64,000 nucleotides of DNA from DASQFQ01 sp963802905 (GTDB taxonomy: Bacteria > Actinomycetota > Thermoleophilia > Solirubrobacterales > Solirubrobacteraceae), in the NCBI GenBank assembly GCA_963802905.1, contig CAWDKH010000025.1, positions 9,419-73,418 on the forward strand, in the 5' to 3' direction. Both the position numbers and the translations under genes were made by a program. The notes under the pieces were generated by a model, which did no database searches, was not told where the DNA came from, and worked only from the letters and a program-made list of their open reading frames with translations. This document shows, piece by piece, positions 55,244-64,000 of this stretch; the first letter of the stretch is position 1, and every line of letters starts with the position of its first letter.

Positions 55244-55600
55244 ATGGGCCGGCGCAGCCGTCGCCGCGGCGCGGATCAGCTCGCCGCACCGGAGACGCCC
55301 TACGAGGACGCGGAGGGCAACGTGCTCGTGCTGCGCGGGGCGATGACCCCGGCGACGCGGGCGCAGTACGCGAAGGTGCGCGGTGGCGGGCTCAACCAGG
55401 AGGACGCCTGGCAGCGCGCGGTCGAGTTCCTGTTCGAGCGCCTCGCCGTGCGCTGGGTGATCGCCGGCGCCGAGCCGATCGAGCGCCAGAAGGAGCTGCT
55501 CGCGCGCTACCGCTTCGCGGGCGGCGACGAGCGCACGTGGATCCGCGGCGTGCTGCGCACGCACCTGGCGGACAACTTCCCCGACCTGGAGGCGCCATGA
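55244..55600 (+). CDS. Conserved hypothetical protein, 118 aa
   Basis: A 118-residue protein starting MGRRSRRRGADQLAAPETPY, two bases after the fusion gene stop. VLVLRGAMTPATRAQYAKVRGGGLNQEDAWQRAVEFLFERLAVRWVIAGAEPIERQ is helical, with the C-terminal DERTWIRGVLRTHLADNFPD. No active-site motif or family is recognised. The ATGA overlap with the cyclase gene places it in an operon of MBL fusion, hypothetical, cyclase and aminopeptidase. Confidence 0.75.
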   Translation: MGRRSRRRGADQLAAPETPYEDAEGNVLVLRGAMTPATRAQYAKVRGGGLNQEDAWQRAVEFLFERLAVRWVIAGAEPIERQKELLARYRFAGGDERTWIRGVLRTHLADNFPDLEAP

Positions 55601-56349
55601 GGATCGTCGACCTCTCTGTCCCCACCGGCCCCGGCCCCGGCGAGCCGCTGCAGCCGACGATCGACTACGAGGACCACGCGCGCACCGCGCCGCTGATCGC
55701 GCAGATCTTCGGCTGCGAGGTCGCGGACCTCCCCGACGGCCAGGGCTGGGCGTCGGAGACGGTCACGCTGATCACGCACGCGGGGACGCACGTCGACGCG
55801 CCGTGGCACTACTTCCCGACGTCGGGCGGCGAGCGGGCGCGCACGATCGACGAGCTGCCGCTCGACTGGTTCCTGCGCCCCGGCGTGCGGCTCGACGTGC
55901 GCGAGGTGCCGTGGGGCGAGCGGATCGAGGTCGCGCACCTCGAGGCGGCGCTGGGCGATTACGCGCTGCAGCCCTACGACATCGTGCTGCTGTGGACCGG
56001 CGCCGACGAGAAGTGGGACACCACCGAGTACTTCAACGCCGGCTCCGGCCTCACGCGCGAGTCGACGACGTGGCTGCTCGAGCAGGGCGTCAAGGTGATC
56101 GGGACCGACGCCTGGGGCCTCGACCGCCCGTTCATGGCGCTGCGCGCGGAGTACGAGCAGACGAAGGACGCCTCGATCCTGTGGGAGGCGCACCGCGCCG
56201 GCATCGACCGCGAGTACTGCCAGATCGAGAAGCTCCACAACCTCGGCGCGCTGCCGGGCGCCACCGGCTTCACCGTCTCGTGCCTGCCGGTCAAGCTGGC
56301 CGCCGCGTCCGCCGGCTGGTGCCGCGCCGCGGCGATCGTGGATGAATGA
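55597..56349 (+). CDS. Cyclase-family metal hydrolase (kynurenine-formamidase-like)
   Basis: A 250-residue protein of the PF04199 cyclase family. The metal-binding signature HxGTHxDxPxH appears in ITHAGTHVDAPWHYFP, and further ligands lie toward CQIEKLHNLGALP. Family members include arylformamidases and isatin hydrolases. It is the third gene of a tightly overlapping set and its stop overlaps the aminopeptidase start. The substrate is unknown. Confidence 0.91.
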   Translation: MRIVDLSVPTGPGPGEPLQPTIDYEDHARTAPLIAQIFGCEVADLPDGQGWASETVTLITHAGTHVDAPWHYFPTSGGERARTIDELPLDWFLRPGVRLDVREVPWGERIEVAHLEAALGDYALQPYDIVLLWTGADEKWDTTEYFNAGSGLTRESTTWLLEQGVKVIGTDAWGLDRPFMALRAEYEQTKDASILWEAHRAGIDREYCQIEKLHNLGALPGATGFTVSCLPVKLAAASAGWCRAAAIVDE

Positions 56350-57425
56350 CGCCTGACCCGGACCGCTTCGCGCAGCTGCTGGCCGGCTACTGCCTCGACG
56401 TGCAGGCGGGCCAGCAGGTGCTCGTGCGCTCGACCACGCAGGCGGCGCCGCTGCTGCTCGCGCTCCAGCGCGAGATCCTCGAGCGCGAGGCGTGGCCGGT
56501 GCTGCGCGCGTCGCTGCCCGGCCAGAGCGAGGGCTACTGGGCGGCGTCGCGCGACGTCCACCTCGACTCGCACGCGCCCGCCGAGCTCGCCGACACCGAG
56601 CGCTCGGACTGCCTGCTCACCATCCAGGCGCCGGAGAACACGAGCGAGCTCGCCGGCGTCGACCCGGCGCGGCTGGCGCGCGCCGCCCGCACGCGCGCGG
56701 GCATCCGGGAGCTCGCGATGGAGCGCCGCTGGTGCGGGACCGTCTGGCCGACGCCCGCCGGCGCCCAGCAGGCGGGACTCTCGACCGGCGACTTCGCCGC
56801 GCTGATCGAGCGCGCGCTGTTCCTCGACCGCGACGATCCGGTCGCCGCGTGGGGCGAGCTGCACGACACGCAGGCGCGGCTGATCGAGCGGCTCTCGAGC
56901 GCCCGCGAGCTGCACATCGAGGCCGAGGGCACCGACCTCACGCTGAGCGTCGAGGGACGCACCTGGGTGAACTCCGACGGCAAGCGCAACATGCCCTCCG
57001 GCGAGGTCTTCACCGGCCCGCACGAGGACTCCGCCGAGGGCCGCATCCGCTACACGATCCCGTCGAGCCCGCGCGGCGTCGCGGTCGAAGGGATCGAGCT
57101 GCGCTTCGAGGCGGGCCGCGTCGTCGAGGCGCGCGCCGACCGCGGCGAGGAGTACCTGCGCGAGACGCTCGCCACCGACGACGGCGCGTCGCTGCTCGGC
57201 GAGATCGGGATCGGCACGAACTTCGGCATCGACCAGCCGGTCGGGATGATCCTGCTCGACGAGAAGATCGGCGGCACGGTCCACCTCGCGGTCGGCCGCT
57301 CGTACCCGGAGACCGGCGGCGTCAACGAGTCAGCCGTCCACTGGGACATGATCTGCGACCTGCGCCGCGGCGGGCGCCTGAGCGCCGACGGAGAGCCGAT
57401 CCTGGTGGACGGCGAGTTCGTCTAG
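56346..57425 (+). CDS. M29-family aminopeptidase
   Basis: A 359-residue thermophilic aminopeptidase-family (M29, AmpS/PepS-like) protein. The ordered metal ligands are recognisable: MPSGEVFTGPHEDSAEGRI with two ligand Glu, GIELRFEAGRVVEARAD, GEIGIGTNFGID and the C-terminal ESAVHWDMICDLR with His and Asp. It removes N-terminal residues in a dinuclear-metal reaction. The stop overlaps the convergent glycosyltransferase end by four bases. Confidence 0.93.
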   Translation: MTPDPDRFAQLLAGYCLDVQAGQQVLVRSTTQAAPLLLALQREILEREAWPVLRASLPGQSEGYWAASRDVHLDSHAPAELADTERSDCLLTIQAPENTSELAGVDPARLARAARTRAGIRELAMERRWCGTVWPTPAGAQQAGLSTGDFAALIERALFLDRDDPVAAWGELHDTQARLIERLSSARELHIEAEGTDLTLSVEGRTWVNSDGKRNMPSGEVFTGPHEDSAEGRIRYTIPSSPRGVAVEGIELRFEAGRVVEARADRGEEYLRETLATDDGASLLGEIGIGTNFGIDQPVGMILLDEKIGGTVHLAVGRSYPETGGVNESAVHWDMICDLRRGGRLSADGEPILVDGEFV

Positions 57426-58613
57426 GACGAACGCGCGATCGCCTCGAGCGCGGGCACCGCCTGGTCGACGGGCGGCAGCGCGCGCATCTCGTCGGCGATC
57501 GCCTGCGCGGCCGCGCGCGGGGCCGGATCGGCGAGGAGGCGTTCGACGGCCGGCCGCAGCGCCGCCACCGTCTCCTCGCTGGGGGGCTCGATCGCGCGGC
57601 GCGTCAGCCGGTCGCTGCCGAGCGCCACACCTGCCCCCGCGCGCTCGACCGCCTCGGCGTTGAACCACTGGTCGAGCGAGAACAGCGGCACCACCGCGAG
57701 CGGCACGCCGTGGGCGAGCGCGCCGAGCGTCGAGCCGTGGCCACCGTGGGTGACGACCGCGCTCGCGTGCGCGAGCACCTCGTCCTGCGGGACCCAGCGC
57801 TCGACCGTGACGTTCGCGGGGAGCGGGCCCAGCTCGCCGAGATCCCGGTCCTCGCCGACCGTGACCAGGAACCGCGCCGGCAGCGGAGCGAGCATGTCGA
57901 TCGCGTCGCGGTAGAGCGCCGGGTAGTAGGGCATGTGCGCGCTGGCGGTGATCGACCCGAAGCTCACGTAGACGAGCGGCTCGGCGTCGGGCACCGCAGG
58001 TGGCGGCACCTCGGACGTGCGGAAGCGAAGTGTCCGCGGCGGCAGCGGCACAGCCCGGGTCCTCGAGCGCCGAGGGCATCGCGCTGAAGTAGGGCGTGGC
58101 CAGCATCCGCTCGCCATTCGGGTCGGCGGGCAGCCCGGCCGCGACCCGCGCCGCGTCGACCGCGGGGACGGCGGCGCGCTCGCTGACACGCCTCGACGCC
58201 GGCGGCGCCGAGCCCGACGCGCGCGAGCGGGATCCCCCGCTCCTCGGCGACCACGGTCGAGCCGTACTCCCAGCTCTCGCGGACGATCAGGTCGGGCCGC
58301 CACGCGTCGGCGAGCTCGCGCAGCCCCGGCAGCATCGAGCGCACGTCGAGCTCGCCGAAGAACTCCGCGACCATGCGCTCGTGCCCCTCGTCGAGCCTGA
58401 AGGCTCGCGAACTGCGGCATTAGTGCGCATCCACTCCTCGTCGGGGGGCGCCCCCAGCGGCGCGAACGGAAGCCCGAGCCGCAGGACGTTCTCCTCGAAC
58501 CGCCACTGGGCGGCGACGAGCACCTCGTGGCCGGCGCGCACGAGCGCGTGACCGAACGGCGCGAGCGGCGTGACGTGCCCGGAGCTCCCTCGTGTGGTCA
58601 GCAAGACGCGCAT
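57422..58613 (-). pseudogene. MGT-type (GT1) glycosyltransferase, four apparent frameshifts
   Basis: Starting MRVLLTTRGSSGHVTPLAPF with GGGGAG upstream, the protein is recovered through four single-base removals, about 396 residues. Two lie between 58390 and 58430, one near 58190 and one near 58050, each moving the frame the same way. Recovered parts include AGHEVLVAAQWRFEE, ERMVAEFFGELDVR, ADAWRPDLIVRESWEYGS, and the GT1 donor site PLVYVSFGSI with HGGHGSTLGALAHGVPLAVVP. It glycosylates a small molecule or lipid with a nucleotide sugar. The damage is typical of the insertion pattern in this window. Confidence 0.82.
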
Positions 58614-58646
58614 GCTCAATGCTCCCCGGGTAATGTCGGCGGCGAC

Positions 58647-60335
58647 ATGGATGTCAGAGTGCGGATCCTTGCGGCTGCGCTAGCGGCGCTGGCTGCTTGC
58701 GCATCTCCTGCCGGGGCGGCGCCAGGGGATCTCGACGCTACCTTCTCGGGCGACGGCAGAGTCTCCACGCTGACGAGTCCGGACACATTCGTGGCACGGG
58801 CAGTGGCCATACAACCGGACGGACGAATCGTCGTCGCCGGATATTCCTGCGACACCGGGACGTGCGGTCCGACGGGTGACTCCTCGTTCCGGCTCGTCCG
58901 CTACACCCGCGACGGCGGGCTCGACACCGACTTCGGCGCCGGCGGCATGGTCACCACTCCGGTCGGCGTGGGCCGCTCGCAGGCGTTCGACATCTTCATC
59001 CGCGGCGACGGCTCGATCGTCGCCGGCGGCGTCGCCAGCGCCGACGCGCTCGACCCCGGCTCGTTCGCGCTGGTCGGCTACGAGGCGAACGGCAGGCTTG
59101 ACACGACCTTCGGGTCCAGGGGCAAGATGATCACGCGCGTCGGCAGCGGCTTCGACGCGATCTCCGACCTCGTGCCCGGGCCCGGCGACCACTTCGTGGC
59201 CGTCGGCCAGGCGATGGCGGACAGCCGCGATCGCTTCGCGCTCGCGCGCTTCGACCGCAACGGCCAGCCCGACCCGGCATTCGGCAACGGGGGCACCGTC
59301 GTGGTGCCGACCTCGGCGCCGTACGCGTACGGCGCCGCGGGCGCGCGGCTGCCGGACGGGCGCGTCGTCGCGGTCGGCGCGTCGGGCTCGAACTCCGCCG
59401 TCGAGAGCCTGCGCTTCAGCGGCACGCCGGTCGGCTTCAGTGGTGAAGCGAGCGCGCCGTGGATCCGCCCGGTCGGCGCCTCCTACTCCTACGCCAATGC
59501 CGCCGCCGCGCTGTCCGACGGGCGCGTGCTGTCGGCGGGCGTCGCCACCGAGCGGGCCGGCAACCCGGCGATGGCGCTCGCGCGCACGAACGCGAACGGC
59601 TCGCTCGACCGCTCCTGGGCCGGCGACGGCGTCGCGCTGGCGCGCGCGCTCGACGGCACCGTGGCCACCGACGTCCTGCTCGACCCCGAGGGCCGCGCGG
59701 TCGCGGCCGGCCACGCGAGCGCGGGTGCCGTCTACCAGTTCGCGCTCGCGCGCTTCGACGGCGCCGGAGCGCTCGACCGCGGCTTCGGCGGCGGCGTCGT
59801 GCTCACGAGCTTCCCGGGCGTGACGGTGGCGCGCTCGACGGCGGTCGCGCGCCAGGCCGACGGCAAGCTCGTGGTGGCCGGGATCGCGTGCGCGTCGGGC
59901 CACGGCATGCAGTGCGACGGCGGAACCGCGCGGCTCGCGCTCGCCCGCTACGACGTCGCGCCAGGGAGCCCCGCGGGGCCGTCCGGTGGAGGCGCGCTGC
60001 CGTCCGGGCCGACGGGCCGGGCCGCGTTCGTCTCGCTGCCGTCGAAGCTGACCGCGCACGGCGGCAAGGTCCGTGTCCGCGTCCGCTGCGTGCAGGCGAA
60101 GCGCTGCCGCGGCACGCTCACCCTGCGCCGGCTGCGGAAGGGCAAGCGCTCGCTGCTGCTGGGCTCGAAGCGCGCCTCGCTCCCGGCGCGGCGCACCCGC
60201 ACGATCGTCGTCACGGTGCGGCGCTCGCGCCTCGGCAGCGGCCGCAAGCTGCGGGTGCGCATGCAGTTCGCCGGCCGCGACGCCGCCGGGACACCCCGGC
60301 GAGTAGTGAAACGGGTGACGCTGAAGCGGCTCTGA
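58647..60335 (+). CDS. Secreted delta-60 repeat protein with basic C-terminal module
   Basis: A 562-residue exported protein (signal MDVRVRILAAALAALAACAS). Residues about 28-460 hold at least six delta-60 repeats marked by LDxxFGxxG (LDTDFGAGG, LDTTFGSRG, PDPAFGNGG and so on) and QPDGRIVVAGYS. They suggest a beta-propeller-like surface domain. After a Gly/Pro linker comes a basic beta-sandwich of about 95 residues (GKVRVRVRCVQAKRCRG; SRLGSGRKLRVRMQFAGRD). The role is probably at the cell surface; no enzyme motif is seen. TAATGT lies 10 bases upstream of the ATG. Confidence 0.85.
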   Translation: MDVRVRILAAALAALAACASPAGAAPGDLDATFSGDGRVSTLTSPDTFVARAVAIQPDGRIVVAGYSCDTGTCGPTGDSSFRLVRYTRDGGLDTDFGAGGMVTTPVGVGRSQAFDIFIRGDGSIVAGGVASADALDPGSFALVGYEANGRLDTTFGSRGKMITRVGSGFDAISDLVPGPGDHFVAVGQAMADSRDRFALARFDRNGQPDPAFGNGGTVVVPTSAPYAYGAAGARLPDGRVVAVGASGSNSAVESLRFSGTPVGFSGEASAPWIRPVGASYSYANAAAALSDGRVLSAGVATERAGNPAMALARTNANGSLDRSWAGDGVALARALDGTVATDVLLDPEGRAVAAGHASAGAVYQFALARFDGAGALDRGFGGGVVLTSFPGVTVARSTAVARQADGKLVVAGIACASGHGMQCDGGTARLALARYDVAPGSPAGPSGGGALPSGPTGRAAFVSLPSKLTAHGGKVRVRVRCVQAKRCRGTLTLRRLRKGKRSLLLGSKRASLPARRTRTIVVTVRRSRLGSGRKLRVRMQFAGRDAAGTPRRVVKRVTLKRL

Positions 60336-60374
60336 GCGGCGTCTGTCGAGCTCCCGCGTGATACAAGCGGGGGC

Positions 60375-61859
60375 GTGATGACGCGACGTCTGTTGGCGGC
60401 CCTGCTCCTCCTCACGGGTTTGGCGCTCGCCGCGCCGGCCGGAGCGTCCGCCGCACCCTGGACCTGCGAGGCGAGCGTGGTGCGCGGGGCGCTCGGGCCG
60501 GCGCCTCCGGTCGAGCCCGTCACCGCCAACAAGGGCGCCCCGGAGTGCCTGACGCAGACCGCGGGCGGCGCGCCGCCGCCCGGCCTGCCCGGCGGCGCCA
60601 GCGGCAGCCTCTTCTTCGCCCGCACCCGCGCCGACGGCGCGGCCAGCAACCCGGCCGGCCAGCGCGTGTCCGCCGAGGGCAGCGTCGGCGAGCTGCGGAT
60701 CCCGCTGCTGCCCGGCCTCCCCGGGCTGCCGGCGCCGCCGTCCGTCCCGGCGCAGACGGTGCCCGGCTTCGGCACGATCGACCTCAACCCGGCGATCCAG
60801 GCGCTCGCCGCGCCGACGGGGGACCTGGTGAACATCCGCGCGCTCGACGCGCGCGTCACCGGCCAGTGCTCGGGCGGCAGCCCGTCGCTGACCGGCACGT
60901 GGTCGATCGCCGGCCTGAGCGTGCTCGGCGTCCCGATCGGGACCGACCGCACCGTGTCGCGGACGCTCACCATCGACTCGCGCTCGATCGACCCCTCGAA
61001 CCTCGACCCGACGCTGATCCTGCCGCCCGGTGCCGACCTGTCGGCCTTCCGCGCCGCGCTCCAGCCCGTGCTCGACGCGCTGCCGAACATCGCGATCCCC
61101 GAGGCGCTCGCGCGGCTGCAGGTGACGCCGGGCCAGCAGGTGCGCAGCAGCAGCCGGCTGACGCAGCGCGCGCTGTCGATCTCGCTCGCGATCGCGGGCC
61201 AGAGCGTCTTCAACTTCGTCGCCGGCGAGGCGACCGTGGGCGCCGCGAACGTCGGCTGCGGCGAGGCGACCGCCACGCAGGCGCTGCGCTGCACGACGCG
61301 GCGGCTCGTGCTGATCGACGTGGTGCGGCGCAAGGGCCGCGTGCGCCTGCTCGGCGCGGCCGACCGCCGGCTCGCCGGGCGCCGGGTGTCGATCCGCTAC
61401 CTGGACAGCGGCAAGCGCGTCGCGCGGCCGCGGGTGGGCAAGGACGGGCTGTTCCGGGCGACCGCGAAGCTGCCGCCGGCCGCCGTGCGCGGCACCAACC
61501 GCGCGCGCTACCAGGCGCGTATGGGCAAGGAGCGCTCGCTCGCGCTGAAGCTCGCGCGCCGCTTGCGGATCACCTCGATCACGCCCAAGGGCCGGAAGGT
61601 GGTGGTGCGCGGCCGCATCTCGCAGCCACTCGCCGACCCGATCCAGCGGATCACGGTCACGCGCCGGGTCTCGTGCGGTCGCGTCGAGGTCGTCAAGCGC
61701 TTCAAGCCGCGCAAGAACGGGCGCTTCCGCGTGACGCTGTCGGGCGCCAAGACGCGCCAGGTGGCAACGTTCCGCTTCCGCACGCTCGTGCGGTTCCGCG
61801 AGGGCAACCCGAAGCTGTTCCGCACGTTCACGCTCCCGCAGTACGTCGACATCGGCTGA
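60375..61859 (+). CDS. Secreted hypothetical protein, about 494 aa
   Basis: A signal peptide (RRLLAALLLLTGLALAAPAGASA) precedes a Pro/Gly-rich N-terminal domain with paired Cys (WTCEASVVRG; ECLTQTAGG; GQCSGGSP) and, from about residue 330, a basic module (GRVRLLGAADRRLAGRRVSI; GRISQPLADPIQRITVTRRV; RFRVTLSGAKTRQVATFRFR) related in style to those in the neighbouring secreted proteins. GTG at 60375 and ATG at 60378 are both possible starts. No known enzyme family. Confidence 0.78.
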   Translation: MMTRRLLAALLLLTGLALAAPAGASAAPWTCEASVVRGALGPAPPVEPVTANKGAPECLTQTAGGAPPPGLPGGASGSLFFARTRADGAASNPAGQRVSAEGSVGELRIPLLPGLPGLPAPPSVPAQTVPGFGTIDLNPAIQALAAPTGDLVNIRALDARVTGQCSGGSPSLTGTWSIAGLSVLGVPIGTDRTVSRTLTIDSRSIDPSNLDPTLILPPGADLSAFRAALQPVLDALPNIAIPEALARLQVTPGQQVRSSSRLTQRALSISLAIAGQSVFNFVAGEATVGAANVGCGEATATQALRCTTRRLVLIDVVRRKGRVRLLGAADRRLAGRRVSIRYLDSGKRVARPRVGKDGLFRATAKLPPAAVRGTNRARYQARMGKERSLALKLARRLRITSITPKGRKVVVRGRISQPLADPIQRITVTRRVSCGRVEVVKRFKPRKNGRFRVTLSGAKTRQVATFRFRTLVRFREGNPKLFRTFTLPQYVDIG

Positions 61860-61867
61860 CCGACACC

Positions 61868-63283
61868 ATGCGCCGGACCAAGATCGTCGCGACCATCGGA
61901 CCGGCCTCGCGCGACCCCGAGGTGCTGGTGAAGATGGTGGCCGCGGGCATGGACGTCGCGCGCCTGAACTTCTCCCACGGCTCTGCAGAGGATCACGCGG
62001 AGGTCGCCGACCGCGTCCGCGACGCGTCCAACCGCGCCGGCCGCGCGGTGGCGATCCTGCAGGACCTGCCGGGCCCGAAGCTGCGCATCGGCAAGCTGCG
62101 CGACGACGTCGTCGAGCTGGGCGCGGGCGACGACCTGACGTTCGTGTGCGGCGACGGGGACGGCGGGGGCGACGGCGATCGCCACCGCATGTTCATCTCC
62201 TGGGCCGGGCTCGCCGACGCCGTCGGGCCGGACGAGATCATGTACCTCGCCGACGGCTCCGTGCGCCTGCGCGTGACGACCACGCGCCCCGAGGCGGGCG
62301 AGATCGACACGGTCGTGGAGGTCGGCGGGCCGGTCGCCTCGCGCCAGGGGCTCAACATCCCGGGCGAGGCGGCGACGCTGCCCGCGGTGCCGGAGGAGGA
62401 CCTCGAGCACCTGCGCACCGGCGAGAAGATCGGCGTCGACCTCGTCGCGCTGTCGTTCGTGCGCCGCGCGGAGGACGTCGAGTTCGTCCGCGGCCATACG
62501 CGGCTCCCGCTGATCGCGAAGATCGAGAAGCCGCAGGCGGTGCAGCGCGCAGAGGAGATCGTGCGCGCCGCCGACTGCGTGATGGTCGCCCGCGGCGACC
62601 TCGGCATCGAGATGCGGATCGAGGAGGTGCCGATGGTGCAGAAGCAGGTGATCTCGCTCGCCGGCGCGCTCGCCCGGCCGTCGATCACCGCGACGCAGAT
62701 GCTCGACTCGATGGTCTCCTCCTCGCGCCCGACGCGCGCTGAGGTCGCCGACGTCGCCAACGCGATCCTCGACGGCACCGACGCCGTGATGCTCTCCCAG
62801 GAGAGCGCGGTCGGCCACTACCCGGTCGGCGCGATCGAGATGATGGCCAAGATCGCCGAGCGCACCGAGCCCTCGGCGCCCTATCGCGAGTGGCAGGAGC
62901 GCCGCGTGCGGCGCGACCGCCGCGACCCGGCCTACACGATCGCCTACACCGCCTGCCGCGCCGCCTACGAGCTAGGGCTGGCCGCGCTCGTGGCGCCAAC
63001 GCTGTCGGGCCGCTCGGCCCGCCTGATCTCCGCCCACCGCCCGACCTGCCCGATCTACGCGCTCTCGCCGGGGCGCGAGACCGTGCGGCGCTGCGGGCTG
63101 ATGTGGGGCGTGCACGCGGCCTCGATGCGCCGCTACGAGGTCACCGAGGACCTCGTGCGCGCCGCCGCCGCGCGCGTCGTCGAGCTCGGCTTGGTCAAGC
63201 CGGGCGAGCGCATCGGCATCACTGCAGGGCTCCCCTCCGGCCGGCCGGGGACGACGAGCCTGCTGCAGATCACCGACGTCTGA
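61868..63283 (+). CDS. pyk: Pyruvate kinase
   Basis: A 471-residue pyruvate kinase. Active-site features: RRTKIVATIGPASRDPE with the substrate Arg, RLNFSHGSAEDH, IAKIEKPQAVQRAEEI with the catalytic Lys, ARGDLGIEM binding metal, and TATQMLDSMVSSSRPTRAEV. Domain C ends IGITAGLPSGRPGTTSLLQI. It converts phosphoenolpyruvate and ADP to pyruvate and ATP. The B domain has a Gly/Asp-rich insert (GDGDGGGDGDRH). The gene starts nine bases after the preceding secreted-protein stop. Confidence 0.96.
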   Translation: MRRTKIVATIGPASRDPEVLVKMVAAGMDVARLNFSHGSAEDHAEVADRVRDASNRAGRAVAILQDLPGPKLRIGKLRDDVVELGAGDDLTFVCGDGDGGGDGDRHRMFISWAGLADAVGPDEIMYLADGSVRLRVTTTRPEAGEIDTVVEVGGPVASRQGLNIPGEAATLPAVPEEDLEHLRTGEKIGVDLVALSFVRRAEDVEFVRGHTRLPLIAKIEKPQAVQRAEEIVRAADCVMVARGDLGIEMRIEEVPMVQKQVISLAGALARPSITATQMLDSMVSSSRPTRAEVADVANAILDGTDAVMLSQESAVGHYPVGAIEMMAKIAERTEPSAPYREWQERRVRRDRRDPAYTIAYTACRAAYELGLAALVAPTLSGRSARLISAHRPTCPIYALSPGRETVRRCGLMWGVHAASMRRYEVTEDLVRAAAARVVELGLVKPGERIGITAGLPSGRPGTTSLLQITDV

Positions 63284-63325
63284 ATAGCGGCCCCGTATTT
63301 GGCTCTAGAGCGTCAGTTGCGTCCG

Positions 63326-63352
63326 GGTTTGTCAACATTTTGTACACGAACC
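63326..63352. other. Candidate att site next to integrase
   Basis: An AT-rich island between pyk and the recombinase gene contains GGTTTG and CGAACC flanking TTTTGTACAC, with GTCAG/CTGAC arms further out (63312-63316 and 63355-63359). A low-GC core with imperfect inverted arms beside a tyrosine recombinase is typical of an attachment site. The matching second copy would be outside the window. Confidence 0.35.
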
Positions 63353-63365
63353 GTCTGACAGCACC

Positions 63366-64000
63366 TCAGACCAGCACCGCTGCGATCACGTTCGCGGCGT
63401 CCTGATCCAAGTGCGGCAGCAGGTGCGCGTAGTGCCCCAACACGGTCGCCGGGTCGTCACCGAGGCGGCCTGCGACGACGTGCAGCGGCACCGGCGGGGA
63501 TGCCGTCAGTGCGAGCGTCGCGCTCGTGTGGCGCAGGATGTGCAACGTGCCGCTCGGGATGCCCGCGGCCTTCCGGTGGTCCCTGAACGCTTTCGTCAGC
63601 GTGCTCGGATGGATGGGGCGGCCGAGTTCGTCGCAGAACACGAGGTCGTCATCTTCGTAAGCCGGTCCGGCGAGGTCACGCTCAAGTAGTTGGACGGCGC
63701 GGTGATCTTTCAGCGCTCCGATCGTCACCGCGTCGACCGCGACGGTGCGTTCTGAGCGACGCGTCTTCGGCGGCCCGAACGCAGCGCCGCCGCGTGCCGG
63801 GATGACCTGCCGGCTGACACGCAGCCGCGAACGCTCGAAATCGAGTTCGCGCCATGTCAGGCCGAGCAGCTCACCTCGTCGCATACCGGTCGTCGCCGCG
63901 AGCCGCCAGACCGCGAACAGCCGGTCGTCCTGAACATACTCGAGAAAGGTCCGTAGTTCGCGTGCGGTCCATGCTTGCGCGCGGGAGCGGGGGAGCGCGG
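63366..64000 (-). CDS. Tyrosine recombinase/phage-type integrase, 5' end outside the window
   Basis: The C-terminal catalytic domain is present. Reading from the window edge it contains AWTARELRTFLEYVQDDRLF, box I Arg in AATTGMRRGELLGLTW, the Lys in FGPPKTRRSERTV, box II His and Arg in LHILRHTSATLAL, and the nucleophilic Tyr in VLGHYAHLLPHLD. It therefore has the R-K-H-R-Y set, with GRLGD in place of the usual LGH before the Tyr region. It catalyses site-specific integration and excision. It points away from the window edge toward pyk, with an att-like island just beyond its stop, so the mobile element lies to the right. The base composition looks less GC-rich than the neighbours. Confidence 0.9.
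   Translation of the reverse strand, partial: ALPRSRAQAWTARELRTFLEYVQDDRLFAVWRLAATTGMRRGELLGLTWRELDFERSRLRVSRQVIPARGGAAFGPPKTRRSERTVAVDAVTIGALKDHRAVQLLERDLAGPAYEDDDLVFCDELGRPIHPSTLTKAFRDHRKAAGIPSGTLHILRHTSATLALTASPPVPLHVVAGRLGDDPATVLGHYAHLLPHLDQDAANVIAAVLV

Noticed and set aside
63284..63365. tRNA or tmRNA as integration target next to the recombinase
   Set aside because: The 82-base gap has no cloverleaf, T-loop sequence or CCA end.

Overview
The window is compact, very GC-rich chromosomal DNA. It has GTG and TTG starts, many start/stop overlaps, and apparently leaderless promoters. The gene content (LuxR-type large regulators, an LLM-class oxidoreductase, a GH114 and a clan-A glycosidase, delta-60 repeat and basic secreted proteins, an acs/actP/DUF485 operon) suggests a high-GC actinobacterium, most likely Thermoleophilia/Solirubrobacterales. 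That placement is inference from gene content, not a computed phylogeny. About 70 protein genes are supported. I see no rRNA, tRNA, CRISPR array or insertion sequence, and no gene-free stretch longer than 300 bases.

Layout. 0-6 kb: a tandem ThyX-like protein, an isochorismatase-fold hydrolase, an SDR and a large LuxR-family ATPase regulator. 6-12 kb: a secreted M28 peptidase, GH114 protein, acyl-CoA synthetase, a histone-H1-like basic protein and an LLM oxidoreductase that overlaps a trehalose-synthase-like GH13 enzyme. 13.8-17.9 kb: the acetate-use operon DUF485-ActP-Acs. 18-28.5 kb: membrane proteins, a CBS protein, a STAS protein, a Crp/Fnr regulator, a MarR pair with a twin operator, sulfite-oxidase-like/OsmC, ArsR-SRPBCC-VOC, a peroxiredoxin and an Fpg/Nei glycosylase. 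28.5-36 kb: peptidase, phosphatase, secreted proteins, an APH-like kinase overlapping a HAD phosphatase, a DMT transporter and an aldehyde dehydrogenase coupled to a cyclophilin. 37-43 kb: DEAD-box helicase, CDGSH and haem-oxygenase-like proteins, a ComEA-like protein, a 161-base nested palindrome, a quinone-oxidoreductase-like enzyme, a PfkB kinase and a ferritin-like Tat protein. 43-52 kb: dCTP deaminase, small membrane proteins, citrate synthase, GNAT, a bifunctional c-di-GMP enzyme beside a degenerate relative, MOSC and a YgjP-like protease. 52-63.3 kb: MetF, two divergent metallo-beta-lactamase-fold proteins, cyclase/aminopeptidase, a glycosyltransferase, two secreted proteins and pyruvate kinase. 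From 63.4 kb a partial tyrosine recombinase marks the probable edge of an integrated element lying mostly outside the window.

At least nine genes are broken by frameshifts, and every one is restored by removing single inserted bases (at least 16 sites, never a deletion). One-sided insertions across unrelated, otherwise well-conserved genes point to uncorrected sequencing insertions rather than real gene decay. These genes are probably intact in the organism.

The most interesting native features are: the tandem ThyX-like protein whose two halves each keep a different part of the ThyX motif; the 161-base palindrome between convergent genes at 40.1 kb; a 24-base divergent gap with overlapping opposed -10 boxes; the twin MarR operator that covers a start codon; and the SnoaL/metallo-beta-lactamase fusion.
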